This document shows positions 1 to 12,900 of a DNA stretch of 64,000 bases, piece after piece. Both the position numbers and the translations under genes were made by a program. The notes under the pieces were generated by a model. The model saw only the letters and a list, made by a program, of their open reading frames with translations. It was not told the DNA's origin and did no database searches. The DNA lies in assembly GCA_963693365.1 (NCBI GenBank), contig CAVNZM010000012.1, positions 2,666,001 through 2,730,000 on the forward strand, given 5' to 3'. Source of the stretch: Amoebidium appalachense (taxonomy: Eukaryota; Ichthyosporea). Position 1 is the stretch's first letter. Each line of letters opens with the position of its first letter.

Positions 1-142
1 GCGTGTACGTGTGCAGGTATATGTGTAAGTGTGCTTGTGAGTGTGTTTGCGTGTGTCTGTACAAATCCGACGTTTCATGCAGGAAGGAAAACCAAAACCG
101 CAGAATTTCTAACGCTTCATGAGGACACAAGCAATTACACAC

Positions 143-470
143 CTGAAATCCAAAAGCAGCGGCGGCGTTGGGTGTCACAATGATACATGTCATGTTGCCA
201 GCCTGATTGGACACATCTGAAGCAACCTGAGGTAATGAGAACAAAAATCACTCCCTGGTTCACATAAAAACGTGACACGAGCACACACAGGCACGTAGAT
301 AATAAAACGACGGCATACATTGGCTTCTACTTATACAGATTAAGATGCTCATTGGACCAGGCATGTACCTGTGGTGCTGCAGAAGGTGCAACCAGCAGCA
401 GCACAAAGAGCACGAGCGAGAAGACCACGCACAACGCCTTACGCGGCGTTCCTTTCAAAAAACCCCCCAT
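143..470 (-). CDS. Secreted or membrane protein, first two exons (partial)
   Basis: Exon 1 is 470-369 and encodes 34 residues: a short basic start (MGGFLKGTPRKA), then a strongly hydrophobic stretch (LCVVFSLVLFVLLLVAPSA) that reads as a signal peptide or signal anchor. It ends CAG before a GTACAT donor. Exon 2 is 226-143, begins after CCTCAG and ends CAG before GTGTGT. Both introns are phase 0, so 62 residues join without a stop. The second exon holds one NxT glycosylation-like site (NMT). Further exons must lie to the left of the window. I do not recognise the family. The signal peptide is seen directly; secretion is inferred. Confidence 0.5.
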
Positions 471-1005
471 TGCTTCTATTAGTATCCGCAGTAAGTCGGT
501 CGACCACTATGCAAAAACAAAACGTCTTCTTCTTTTGCGCTCCGACGTCTGATCAAGGGCCTCCGGCCCCAAAAACAGGGGTATGGAAGGCTGAAATAGA
601 GGGACTACTTCAATTTGAATGACGGATTATGCTAAAAAAAATACACATCGGATGCATGTGAGGCTTGTTTAGTCATGTTTTATTCTACTTTCATGCGCTT
701 TTATGCACTTGTGTTGTGATCTATGTGTTTCGCGGCACTTCCGCTACACGAGTCCCCATGGACTTGGGGCTAGAGCCCCGAAACGGTTGGTTCGATTTGG
801 CAATCATAACATTGGGTGCGCTCTTCATCCCCTCCCCTCCCAGGTCTTCCTTTCACACGCACACACACACACACACATAACCACGGGCGAGGTTGGGATG
901 GAAAACCCTGGCCTGTGCTAAGTGTGTACATCCCTCCGGGAACAAAACGATTGAATAAACTTTAATTTGAAAACAAAAAACACACATTGCTGCGCCCACA
1001 CAAAC

Positions 1006-1060
<55 letters not shown>

Positions 1061-1239
1061 GTGACACCCAACCCCCCCCCTTTCCCCCCCGGGGCCCACA
1101 TGCACACACACACACACATACGCAAACACCTGTCTGTGTGTGTATCTGTGTGTGCATACGTGTGTGTGTGCGTGCGTGTGCGCGCGCGTGTGTCTGTGAT
1201 TTTTTTTTTCAGGGTCTGGATGCGTGAGTAAGGGAGGGG

Positions 1240-1273
<34 letters not shown>

Positions 1274-1551
1274 AGAAAGGCAGGCTCAAACGGAAAAGCT
1301 TAGCTATTTTAAGTGGTGAGATATGGGTACATAAGGTGTTGTCTTCACCGTAGCAACTCTCCTTTGGCACTCCGAAGATGAGCACTAAGTTCAGGTTCAT
1401 TTTGAATAACGATTGTAAAATGAGAACCCGATGGACACGCTTGTGGTTGTGTTTTAGCAAATCAAAACCCTCTGGCCGCAGCAGTGCAGCTGAGCCCCCC
1501 CCCCCCCCCCCCCCCCCCCCCTCCCCCCCACTCCTTCTCACCTCCCCCCCA

Positions 1552-1587
<36 letters not shown>

Positions 1588-1841
1588 CGGCTGTTTTGCC
1601 AGGCTTTTTATACCGGGCTCTTGCCTCCGTATACGAGGCCACTTGAAAAAATGTAGTGTGAATGGAAGCATAAGTCTGCCCTAGTGTACACTTCTAAGGA
1701 GGTGAAAAGGGGTGTTCACCGTGGTAGGTGGAGAGGAGCTTTTCTGACCACACAAGAAAAACACAAGGGAAGATCTAGCTAGAGCAAGGAAACTTTAAAG
1801 GAAAGGCTGTTGGTGGCTGTGGGAAGTTGGTGGTGGTGGTG

Positions 1842-1872
<31 letters not shown>

Positions 1873-2331
1873 GGGGGGGGGTGCTCATGGCCCTAATATG
1901 TTTTTATCAAATGGTGGGATGCAATAACGGTAGAGTTTTTGCTGCACACCCGAGACAGATTTGGTATCTCACTGACGGCTGTGCACCGTCACCACAACAA
2001 CAAACAAGTATGTAAGAATAATTGGTTTTTATTTTGCCAGTATTGCATGGTATCAGCCCCTTATGGGCTTTTAAGCTATTAATAGAGTTGCCAGTTGCCA
2101 AGTGACCCAGAATATATATTGAGTGCAGATAAGGCTTGCTTTTATATGATGTTTTCTCCTGGCTTAGCCTTCGCCAAAACCCCATGTATGTGCTGCCTTC
2201 CAGGCCCTAGCCTAACCGTCGAATCATTACACTGCTTATAAAATCCATTTCAGCTAACCAACCAAAACATACATTCCAAAATACTTAAAATCTTTCTAAA
2301 AACATGCCTGATACAACACCGCACCGCAGTG
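471..2331. other. Intergenic, microsatellites and homopolymers, no gene seen
   Basis: Holds a (CA)n tract near 1011-1059, C-runs near 1072-1090 and 1494-1583, G-runs near 1232-1272 and 1856-1881, and GT repeats near 1130-1195 and 1836-1855. The 1823-1881 stretch runs TGG repeats, then TG repeats, then a G-run, which is the reverse complement of the C-to-CA graded pattern seen elsewhere. Open frames here are His/Thr, Cys/Val, Pro or Gly repeats. An AATAAA on the minus strand at 2033-2028 could serve the permease. Confidence 0.6.
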
Positions 2332-2469
2332 ACCAGCCGTTATTTATAGATCTATGCTTTCAGTGGCCGCCGGGGAGCTCCCTCGTCATAATTCTGTCAC
2401 ACCAGCCGTTATTTATAGATCTATGCTTTCAGTGGCCGTCGGGGAGCTCCCTCGTCATAATTCTGTCAC
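2332..2469. repeat. 69-bp tandem duplication across the permease stop codon
   Basis: Two adjacent copies, 2332-2400 and 2401-2469, are identical except for one base (GGCCGCC against GGCCGTC). The right-hand copy carries the last dozen codons and the TGA of the permease, so the left-hand copy is a duplicate of the C-terminal coding end lying in the 3' UTR. Near-identity suggests a recent event. Confidence 0.9.
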
Positions 2470-4096
2470 AATAACGGAGCTTAGAATTCCAGGTACCATA
2501 GCAGAAATAAACAACCATACCAACAGCCAGCCACCCAAGGAACCGATAAGCCGTCTCCTTACCCGTCGAGCTCACCAACCAAATGCACAACCCAATAGAT
2601 ATGAAGGGCACAAGGGGTAGATCATACTTGATACCGTTTCGGTTGATTGGGATATTCCCCCAGCATTTGAAAAGACGCTGGGCCTCTGGTTGCGTAAAAC
2701 GAAGAACAACTACACCGATAGACACAAGGATAAAAGCAAACAGCGTGCCGATGGAAGACATGTCGGCAAGCACGTCGATGGGGAGAGTAGCGCCTGCAAT
2801 GGCACAGAAAGCGCCCGTAAAGATGGTTGTGACGTAGGGTGTCTTGAACCTGGGGTGAAGCTTGGCGGCAACTTGAGGGAGGAGACCGTCCTTAGCCATT
2901 GAGTAGAAGATGCGGGGTTGGCCCATGAGGGTAACCAGAAGCACAGAGGTGAGACCGGCCATGGCTGCAAGCGTGACGACAATCGACAGCCACGTGCCCC
3001 CGATCGTGTCTGCCACGTAGGATATGGGAGAAGCAACACTCTTGTACTCGGTGTAGGGCACAACACCCACCAGCACCAACGCCATGAGGATGTACAGAAT
3101 TGTGCACACACCCAAAGACCCCAACACACCGATGGGAAGATCGCGCTGAGGAACCTTAGCTTCCTGGGCCATGCACGTGACTGAGTCGAACCCGATATAG
3201 GCAAAGAACACCACCACGGCAGCACGCATCACCCCCTTGAACCCGTAGGCATCGCCTCCTTCGTTGGGGGGCATGAAAGGTGAGTAGTTGTCGGGATCAA
3301 CCTTGGTGAAGCCCAGAATGATCACCAGAAGCACTACGACCACCTTGATGGCAACGATGACATGGTTGACCCATGCAGACTCCTTGATGCCGATGACAAG
3401 GATGATGGTCACTATGATCACAATCGACGCTGCTGGCAGATCCACATAGTTGCCCGTCACAATGAATTCATTTGCGGCCGAGTCCCAGGCGAGTGGGGCA
3501 CTGCACCACCTGGGGTCAAACTCCACACCGATCTTGGAGAAGAACGACCGGAAATAGGCCGACCAGCCCACTGCCACGGCCGAAGAGCCTATCATATACT
3601 CCAGAAGTAGATCCCAGCCAATCACCCAGGCAATGAACTCACCCATGGTCGCGTATGTGAAGGTATAGGCGCTGCCGGAGATGGGAATCATGGTGGCCAT
3701 CTCGGTGTAGCAGAGGCCAGCAAATGCAGACGCGATGCCCGCAATGACAAACGAAATTACGACGGCGGGGCCTGCATAGTTGCCTGCAGCCACACCAGCC
3801 AGCACGAAGATGCCCGTGCCGATGATAGCACCCACACCCAGCGCCATCAGGTCGAAGCCATTGAGGCAGCGCCTCATGCCGCTGTCAGCCTCGCCTTCAG
3901 CAACCAGACCGGCAAAATTCTTTGTCTGCCACATTTGCCACCAGATGCGGTCACAGCCCCCCTTGCCTGCAAGCTGGTCGTCACTGCCCATGGTGTCGCG
4001 CTTCCCATTTTGGTCAATGTCCGCCACACCACCATCATTGACGCCAGAGGAGGTTACCCCCTCCAGCTTTTTCATGTTTGCTTCGCTGTCTGTCAT
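2429..4096 (-). CDS. Amino-acid permease, APC superfamily (cationic amino acid transporter-like)
   Basis: An intronless 555-residue membrane protein predicted to import amino acids, probably cationic ones. A hydrophilic N-terminus of about 75 residues precedes the first membrane segment, which has the APC signature around residues 89-97 (GAIIGTGIF). The next segments carry the family pattern (CYTEMATMIPISGSAYTF) and the loop with GFDSVTCMAQEA and PQRDLPIG. Twelve or more hydrophobic segments follow, including PRIFYSMAKDGLLP, typical of CAT/YfnA-type carriers. The start ATG is the first in the open frame. The C-terminus lies inside a 69-bp tandem duplication. Lack of introns contrasts with most neighbours. 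Substrate specificity cannot be read from the sequence. Confidence 0.9.
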   Translation of the reverse strand: MTDSEANMKKLEGVTSSGVNDGGVADIDQNGKRDTMGSDDQLAGKGGCDRIWWQMWQTKNFAGLVAEGEADSGMRRCLNGFDLMALGVGAIIGTGIFVLAGVAAGNYAGPAVVISFVIAGIASAFAGLCYTEMATMIPISGSAYTFTYATMGEFIAWVIGWDLLLEYMIGSSAVAVGWSAYFRSFFSKIGVEFDPRWCSAPLAWDSAANEFIVTGNYVDLPAASIVIIVTIILVIGIKESAWVNHVIVAIKVVVVLLVIILGFTKVDPDNYSPFMPPNEGGDAYGFKGVMRAAVVVFFAYIGFDSVTCMAQEAKVPQRDLPIGVLGSLGVCTILYILMALVLVGVVPYTEYKSVASPISYVADTIGGTWLSIVVTLAAMAGLTSVLLVTLMGQPRIFYSMAKDGLLPQVAAKLHPRFKTPYVTTIFTGAFCAIAGATLPIDVLADMSSIGTLFAFILVSIGVVVLRFTQPEAQRLFKCWGNIPINRNGIKYDLPLVPFISIGLCIWLVSSTGKETAYRFLGWLAVGMVVYFCYGTWNSKLRYCDRIMTRELPDGH

Positions 4097-5480
4097 TGCG
4101 GCGTCTCTCAGTAGTAGGGTTTAGCAGTGGTTGTGTCAGCTTTCAACCTTCGGAGCGTGGAAGGGTAAACAAACACACGTTGTACCGTGACACCAAAAGC
4201 GACAAGCCGACAAACTGACGGAGTGGAGAGGAGTGAAGGGAGATCTCAAGAAAAAAAAGGGAACTTTGAAAGCAGATACAGGCTGATGACAAGAGCAATC
4301 CGTGATATTTAACCTATCGGAATTGAATATAGAAATCTACTCAGATTCCATTGCGGTTGACTGCGTCACTGGTCACGCGTCGGTGACCTTGTATAGTGGT
4401 TGCTGGGCAAGTAAGCACCACTATAACACTATGCATGTTATCATAACAGGATAAATAGAAAAGAAATTTACCAACTAATATCCGGCTAATAACTTCGAAA
4501 CCGGTTTGTGGCAGCGTGACTTGCCATGAACATCTGGCTCGTTTACTACCAGTGCGCGGAGCGGAGTGAGTCTTGAGGGCCAATTATAGACCGTATGATG
4601 AAGTTGACGTGACTTTGTGTGCGTGTGTGTTGTGTGGCTGTGTCAATTTTTGTGTGGAAATGTGTTGGATGTGAATGTGTGTGATCTATATATGTGCTAT
4701 TAGCATCAAAAAAAAAAAAAAAAAAGAACCATCGTCCTTCAACTTGAACTGAAGCTCGAAGTCATGAAACGGAATTTCTTGCGTGAGGGTTAATTTTAGG
4801 TTTAAAATTCAGATATATGCCTTGCTGCTGATTGGTCAAACGGCGTAAAGAATCACGGATTGATCTACGATAAGATCACGCCAGACTCCTGCTTCGTCAA
4901 GGTGACGTATTCATTCGCGGTTCAGAATGGTGCCACAGCGGCTGCAGCTGCAGGATCAGCTGTTGAAGGTTTCGACTATGAGCTCTCGTTTTTTGTTCTT
5001 TTCAAGTTGTGCAAGTAAGGAGTAACCAGAAAAAACCTTTTCCGAAATCACGAAGTCAATATGGTTTCGCTGTGAACATTTTGCGACCAAACTATCAAGA
5101 ATTCCCATGCTTTATGTCCAGCATATATGTCAGTGAGTGGCACGCGTACGCGTGCGCACACGTCATGCGCGCACGCGCGGTTTGAACCATAAACCCCCCG
5201 CCCGCCCACACTATCAAAAAAAACAACTCGCCCGCGGCGCCGCCGCGCCCGGCTCCGGTCTGGTCCGTCTGGCCGGCCTTGGGGCATTGATAATAATCTG
5301 GTTGAGTATAATGCTATATAAAATAAGTTTATGACTAATTCTTGATCATTCTACACACACAGATATTATAAATACTTTGGTCAAGTTTTTTAAAAAGTTT
5401 AAACAGGAGAACGGTCCGTCGAATAAATCCAGTCAAAAGAAAAAAGGGAGAACGGTAGTGCGATTAGCGCCCCCAAGTCA
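4097..5480. other. 5' flank of the permease, no gene seen
   Basis: Upstream region of the permease on the minus strand. It contains an 18-base A-run near 4708-4725, GT-rich DNA near 4615-4680, and a GC-rich patch near 5195-5280. I see no spliced or conserved coding sequence. Confidence 0.5.
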
Positions 5481-6034
5481 AAGAGACCCCAACGGCTCCG
5501 AAATTCCTCGATGCACTCTTGGCCAATAGAACTCTGTCGACATGAAAAATGCCGGAAAGTCATTAACAAAAAAAAAAAAAAAAAGGAGAAAAGAGAGAAC
5601 GAGAGGAAAGGAAAAGGAAAAAGAAGCCTTTTTGAAACGTAAGGGGCCACCAAGACCTGTTCTCACGTCGTCCACGGTAGGAGGGAGAGGGCCCCGAGGA
5701 TGAGGGGTTGCTGCTGTGTACATGTCAATGATACATTGGCCCATCCCGTGAGTCGTGACGTGCTCGTACGCGTGCACATGATACCAAGCTTGTCATGACA
5801 TTGACACGTGTGATCATCATGCGATGTCGATCGAGAACGGGCCGGGCGGTGCATGTGTGCCAGGAGGAGGAGGAGGAGGGGGAGGGGGAGGGGGGAAGGG
5901 GGGGGGGGAGGGGGAGGGGGGGGGAAGGGAGGGAGGGAGGGAGGGAGGGAGGCTGGGAGGGAGGGGAGGAGATCTGCCTGAGAGGGGAGGGCCCGGGGTG
6001 GCCACGGGAGAGAGCTGGAGGGAGAGAGAGGCCA

Positions 6035-6079
<45 letters not shown>

Positions 6080-6315
6080 GGAGAGAGAGAGAGAGAGATC
6101 AAGTCTTAGAGAGAGATTAAGAGAGAAAGAGGGAGTCTCTCCGAGAGAGAGAGAGACTCGGAGAAAGAGAGAGAGGAGAGAGAGAAGAGGGAGAGAGAGG
6201 GGAGGGAGGGGGGGCCCGAGGGCAGGCCGGGGGGCCGGGGGAGGGGGAAGTCTAGGGAGAGAGAGACACACACAGAGCTAGCTATAGAGAGAGAAGGCCC
6301 CGGCCGCGGGGAGAG

Positions 6316-6346
<31 letters not shown>

Positions 6347-6492
6347 ACGGGAGAGATTTAGATCTGAGCTGAGAAGGAGAGAGCCTCGAGAGTTTCAGAG
6401 AGGCCGAGAGAAGAGAGATAGAGGGCCGGGGTCTAGAGAGGAAGAGAGAGGGAGTCTGAGGTCGAGAGTCTGAGATCTAGAGAGTTCGAGGT

Positions 6493-6530
<38 letters not shown>

Positions 6531-6541
6531 TCTAGAGAGAT

Positions 6542-6583
<42 letters not shown>

Positions 6584-6775
6584 CAGCGGGAGAGAGAACA
6601 AGCGCCAAGCGAGGGAGAGGGCACCCGGGCTCCGGGGGGGGGGGGGGGGGGAAGGGGGGGGAGGGGGGGGGAGGGGGGGGGGGGGGGGGGAAGAATTTCA
6701 AGACAACCTAGTGTGAATTCAAGACAAAGACGAAAGAGAAAAAAAAAAGGCCTGACACGCCAGCAGTCAAGGAAA

Positions 6776-6807
<32 letters not shown>

Positions 6808-7049
6808 CTATGTATTGTGACAGTCTGTGACAGTCACTTGGCCATGGATTGTTTGCGACATTTCCATTTTTCTTACACCACACACAGACCGACATGAACA
6901 CAAGTACAGACACGTGCACCCGGACATCCGCACACGCACAAGCACAGCCGGACAGACTCGGAGGAACTTCAGGGGGGGGGGGGGGGGGAGGGGGGGGAAT
7001 AAATCCCATGCTCAATGCCTGAGTGTGTGTGCCAGGCCCTGAGTGTGTT

Positions 7050-7084
<35 letters not shown>

Positions 7085-7121
7085 TGTCTGCGATGTGTGT
7101 GTGTGTGTGTGGTGTCTGTGA

Positions 7122-7175
<54 letters not shown>

Positions 7176-8729
7176 GGTGATGCGTGTGCGTGTGTGTGTG
7201 TGTACGCGTGTGAAAGCATGTGTGTACATGTGTGTGTCTGCAAAAACATCAATAATGAATTTATTCGAGCAGCGCGTCGGAGGGGACAATCAAAAAGAAA
7301 CAACCCTGGTGGTTCCCTGTAAACTTACTTGACATAAGAAACTTCGTCTATTTTAATTTTTTTTCTTTTTTTTAACTGCGTTTAATTTAACAGAGCTCAG
7401 AGTACCAGGGCTCTAATATGTTTATCCATTATACCACGCCCCTTATCCTCCCAAAAGTAATATTCATACAGTGACGGTGTCAGACAAACACGGCATATTG
7501 CACAAGCAGCAACTAAATCAAAAGGACATCACACAATCAGGGAATTTCGAAAATTAGTTGGAAAAAAAAGGTGGGGGTAGAGAGAAACTTGAATTACAGA
7601 AATTGATTATTACGATCGGCTTTATGCTCGTCCCATCTAACATGCTTAATGAAGGTCCCCCCCCCCCCCCCCCCCCTCCCCCCCCCCCCCCCCCAACACC
7701 CACCCACCCACCCACCACCACCACCACCACCACCACCACACAAAAAAAAAAAAAAAAAAAAAAAAAAAAGCGCTGTTGGCAACCACTAGATCCCCCCTTC
7801 CAACCAAGGTAAGGGAGTATCCCCTCCTCCCCCTGTCCTCCGCCCCCCCCCCCCCCCCCCCCTCTGCGACCGGTTTAAAGGGAGCCAACCTCAGCCCAAT
7901 AGCCGCACTATGATTTGCAGAGAGGCCAGAGGCTTGCATGGTTGGAAACATCGACTGCTGGGGAAAGGGGGGAAAGGAGAACTGTTAGGCAGAATTTTCA
8001 CAAGTGTGTTCACCGCAGTACAAACCCACATATGCATCATACAGACTCCGAAAGCCAGTCCCCCTCCCCCTCCCCTCCCCCCTCTCACCCCCTCCCTTCC
8101 CCCCACCTCTCCGCAACCACCATCTAGCACCACAAAGAGGTTCCAATAAAAGACTGTGTGGTGTTGGGTACCTCGTTAAGGATGTGTGCGCTGCTAACCA
8201 CCCACATCCACAGACACAGCCTCCCAATCACACCTGCGCACATACAAACACATGTACGGTCACACACATTGAGCTCTTTTCCTGCTGTAACCACATCCCC
8301 ATACCCCCCCCCCCCTCCTCCCCCTCCCCTGCCCGCCCTCCCCCTCCCCCCCCTCTCTACACACGAAGACAACTTCACCAGTCTCTCACTATGTCTCCCC
8401 CCCCCCCCCCCCTCCTCCCCCCCCCCCCCCCCCCCCCCTCCCCCCTCTCCCAAGGGCTGCTCAAACACACGTACCATGGACAAGAGGGGAGAAGAGGGGA
8501 AGGGGGGGGGGGGGGGGGGGGATGCTTTTATCAAAGTTACAGCCCGGTGAATATTGAAATAGCAAATGTGATGCACGTCTGTGCTACTTAACATCTACGG
8601 GGGGGGGGGGGGGGGGGGTAAATGTATTGCTCAGTATGAAGCACACATAAAACAGACAGCAAGCAAGACACGAGTGAAAGATAAATGGGGGGGGGGGGGG
8701 GGGGGGGGAGGTAGGGGAAGAATGCTAGT

Positions 8730-8797
<68 letters not shown>

Positions 8798-8954
8798 CGT
8801 ATGTGTGTGCGCGCGCGCATGTGTGTGTGCGCGTGCATGTGTATTTGCGTGCGCGCCCGTGAGTGTGTGGAAGAGAAGGGGGGGGGGGGGGGGAGGGGGG
8901 GAGGGGGGGGGGGGGAGGGGGGGGAGGGGGGAGAAGCACCAAACCTACCCGTGT
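5481..8954. repeat. Purine tract, GT/CA microsatellites and graded C-to-A tract
   Basis: From about 5865 to 6710 the plus strand is almost only purines: GGA repeats, long G-runs (for example 6039-6078, 6320-6346, 6493-6529) and (GA)n. (GT)n fills 7052-7174. At 7657-7769 a C-run passes into CCA repeats and then a 29-base A-run. C-rich and G-rich runs continue to 8612, then (GT)n at 8731-8790 and a G-run block at 8879-8932. No gene is supported; frames here translate repeats. Confidence 0.7.
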
Positions 8955-9515
8955 CTATGCCGATGCCTGCACCTGTGCGTCAGTGCTCACTTTGCTCTCA
9001 CTCACCCCCCCACCGCTACCACCCGCCACCGATCCCGGGACCTGGGGTGGATCGTACCACTGGGAGATGATCGATAGGCAATGCAATAGGTTGACGCTAC
9101 GCTGCACAGGCTCTAAAAGCATAGAATAATGCATGAGAATCTCGTCTCTGGCCACCGGCATAAATTCGAGATATCCTGAAATTTCGGGATCTTGGACTTG
9201 ATCCGCGACGTAGAATTTCTGCTGGGATTCTTGAATGCATGGGAGGCCACGGCATGCCTTTTGCAGGCCGGAAAGTTTTGCGAAGTTGAATGTGGTGCGG
9301 TCGGGGGGTGACCCTGGCCATGTGGGTAGGCGGTCTTGTTCTTGGAGATCTTGGAGCAGCCCCTGTGTGTGTGTGTGTGTGAATTTGGAGAGAGGGGGAG
9401 GGGGGGGAGGGCAAGGGGGGGGGGAGGGGGGGGGGGAGAGGGAGGGGGAGGGAGAAGGTGGTTGTGTGTGAGTGGGGGGGTGAGGGGTGGGGGGGTGTTG
9501 TGTGCGAGTGTGCGA

Positions 9516-9573
<58 letters not shown>

Positions 9574-9902
9574 GGGGAGGGGGGGGGGGGAGGGGGGAAG
9601 GAGGGGGGAAGGCCGGTTAACACTTGACTACAAATTTGTTGTAAGCTTCTCCCAAGTGGGCTCCCTATTCCTCCTCACCCCCAAACCTCCTCCCCCTCTC
9701 CCTCCCTCCCCGAATCCCCCGGTCTATAGCAACCAGCCCGCTCACCCGCTGGCCGCCATAACTCCACCGCCACCACAAAGCCTATACCGTCAGTTTTTTC
9801 AAGCCTTTCACTAACCTTCTATGAGAGCCAGTGTTTCAGGGTTAAATGTAAGAAGCAACGCGTGCGACACACGCACACGCGCACATGCGCACACAAACAC
9901 AA

Positions 9903-9936
<34 letters not shown>

Positions 9937-12900
9937 ACGCACGCGCGCATGTGTATGTGTGCGTGAACGTGTATATGTACGTGCGCACGTGCATGTGTGG
10001 ATGTGCACGTGAAAGAAGATAGAACAATTATCCATTGCACATACATCGATAGCAGGGATGTAGGGCTCCTCCAATGGGTGCAATGCCGCCACCACCCTCC
10101 GATACTGCTCGTAGTTTCCATCCGCAGGCCTACACACCGCCTGCATATCCCCAAGCAATTTGATAGTTTCTGGAGGAAGAGCCGAGAACGTTTGCGTCAT
10201 TCGCGTCAACGCAGGGTGTGAAAGACCCTCCACTATAGATGCCAGGGTGTTGTAGTTGCGTAGGCGGGCAAGTTCGCGAGCCAATGAAACCATGCGGGTT
10301 ACCATAGCAACCCGGTGCTTGGACTCGGCAACCAGGCACACTTCTGTTGCTACCCAACGGGACACTCGTTGCATCCACTCACGTAGCTCCTGCAAGAGGG
10401 GGTTTGGTTGGTGTGTGTGAAGGGGGGGAGGAGGGGGGGGGGAGGGGGGGGGGGGGGGGGGGGGGGGGGAGAGAGGTGTGAGAGGAAAGGGGAAGGCAGA
10501 TGTTAGAATGTCGCTCCCCGTAAGACATAAGTTAAGTAGCTACAGGCACACCCACACACACACCCAGACACACAAATAAATCCACGAACACCCACACACA
10601 GAGAGTACCCCCTCCCCCCCGTCAATCCTACACAAACACAACCACACAGCGGCACACGCCCTATCTCACAATCAAGCCCACGCACGCACACACACACGCA
10701 CACACACACGCACACACACACACACAGATACACCACACACACACACCTATGAACGTCCACCCCCTTGGGAATGCATACAGTCGCAAGCAGGCAGACGGGC
10801 ACACCGATACCCACAGAAAGAGAACAAAGGCATGGAGACACGTGCAACATGTGCACACACGTCACACCCAAAAAGATCACCCCGAATTCTCGGATCATCA
10901 AACAGCCATTACACACACGAACATGCGCGCGTGCACACACACACACACACACACACACTCACTCACAGACCCAATCCACCCACCCACTCCCGCCCTGCCC
11001 CCTCCCTCCCCCCCCCCCCCTTCCCCGAACGCCTGCTCGTCCGCCCGTCCATACATACCCACCCTCCCGCCTCCCTCCCCTGTCCCCTGGCCCCCTCCGC
11101 ACCCCCCCACCCCCCTCCTCCCTTCCCCCCCATACCTCCCCCTCCCCATCTCTCCTCACCCACCCACTCACACACACACACACCCAGTCACACGTACCTG
11201 CAAGGGCTGAGTCTCGTGCTCCCACCCCCTCAGATGCCACACGTGGTGCAGCAGACACACATCCGTCACATTTTTCATCAACCTTGCCTCCACATACGTC
11301 AACTGTTGGGCTACCCCCTCCGGCCGCATCGCGTGTAATTTCGCGCCCTTAATCGCCCCTTTCCCTCTCACCTCCGAAGCCTTTTCCGTAGCCTCCGAAC
11401 GTGGTTTTTCCCCTCGTTCAAGGGCTTTTCTCGCCTGTTCGTCTCTCTGCGCGCTCTCTTCTCTCTCCTTGTTGATTTTCCGTTTTTTCCGTTCAATTTT
11501 CTTAATTTCGTCCTCGATCGCCCCCCGTATTCTCGTCTCCATATCCGATAAATCATATTCGTCCAATTCATCCAAAAACCCCAAAAGCATTTTCCGCGGC
11601 TCCCCCTCATCTTGCGGGGCCTGTTGGGGCATTCCGTCGTCCGAATTTACCGAATTTGCTTTAGGGGGGGTCCCAAGTCCCTCCAACTCTTGTTCAGACG
11701 CAAAATCCTGCAACCACCACGTTTGAACCCACTTCAAAATGAAATTACACAGGCGTCCCCTCACGGCCCTACCCTCCTCCATCCCGTCCCTCTCGAATCT
11801 TTCCAGAATCCGCCGGAAGAAGTCTGCCGGCGTGACGACCAACCGAAACATAAGTAGTGCCGTGCTTTGAAAATCTTTATCCCCGGTATTTGCTAACTGA
11901 TCTACCATTTGTTCCACCGTTTCCGCTCTTACCTCTTCCTTCTGTGGGGCGAGTAAAACCTCCATAGACCTCATTTGCGCCGACGGCGGGCCCCGACGCA
12001 TGGTCCCGAAAGCGAGCGCCGCCGATCGCGATCCGACATTTTCAAACGCACTAAGCGATCGGGTATCGTCCGGCGTAAACATGGAAATTTTCGTGCTTTC
12101 GCGGCTAAGGGCTGTGTTCACAGACGTAGTGCTCTGTGTGCTCAAAGTAACGGCGAAATCTGGTGGGGGTTGAAGAGAGAAAAAGAGTTCTTCGTAGTTT
12201 TTCAGTTTTTGGATCACGTCAGACCCGTCGCAGCGTTGCATTCTCCCCCTTGCGTCGGCGTAAAACAAAGAATAGTTGCTCGGGGAGTCGTCGATACCGA
12301 TTCCCTCAAGGATAGCACGCACGGCTTCACGTGCTGTCGTTTCCGCAGTTATCTGTATGGAGGAGAGGGGTTGGTGGGTGGAATAGGAGGGGGTGGGAGA
12401 GGGAAGGGGGCGGAGGGGGAGGGGGGAGGGGAGGGGGGGGGGGGGGAAGGGGGTTAGAGGTGGGGAATGGGCGGCACCCGGGGGGGGGGGGGGGGGGGGG
12501 GGAGGAGAGGGGGGGGGGGGGGAGGGGGGGGGGGGGGGGGGGGGGGGGCAGGGCGTTGATGGAGATGAATATATTGCAGAGAGCGGTCAGTAAATGGGTA
12601 ATTAGTTTTGGTGTGTGTGGTTGGGTGTGTAATGGGGGGGGGGAGGGGAAGGGGGGGGGGGGGGGGGGGGGGGGGGTTTGAATGCGGAACACGGTACGAA
12701 GTACGCATACACGATGAGAAGCATGGTGCGGGACACATGCAAAGGCAAACATTCAAGTATGCAACATCAGCCATGTGCACAGTATGCGTCATAAGCAGAG
12801 CCCATCCTCAGGGAGGGCCCAAGTCATCAATTAAGTCATCAATTGCGTCTGAGTTTCGACCCCTTAGCCCCCGTATATACGACTCTCCAACTCAGACAGC

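Noticed and set aside
5663-6271. Long Pro/Leu/Ser or Gly/Glu open frames over purine tracts
   Set aside because: They are translations of GGA, GA and G-run repeats, open in several frames at once, without splice logic or conserved motifs. The same applies to His/Thr and Cys/Val frames over CA/GT repeats throughout.
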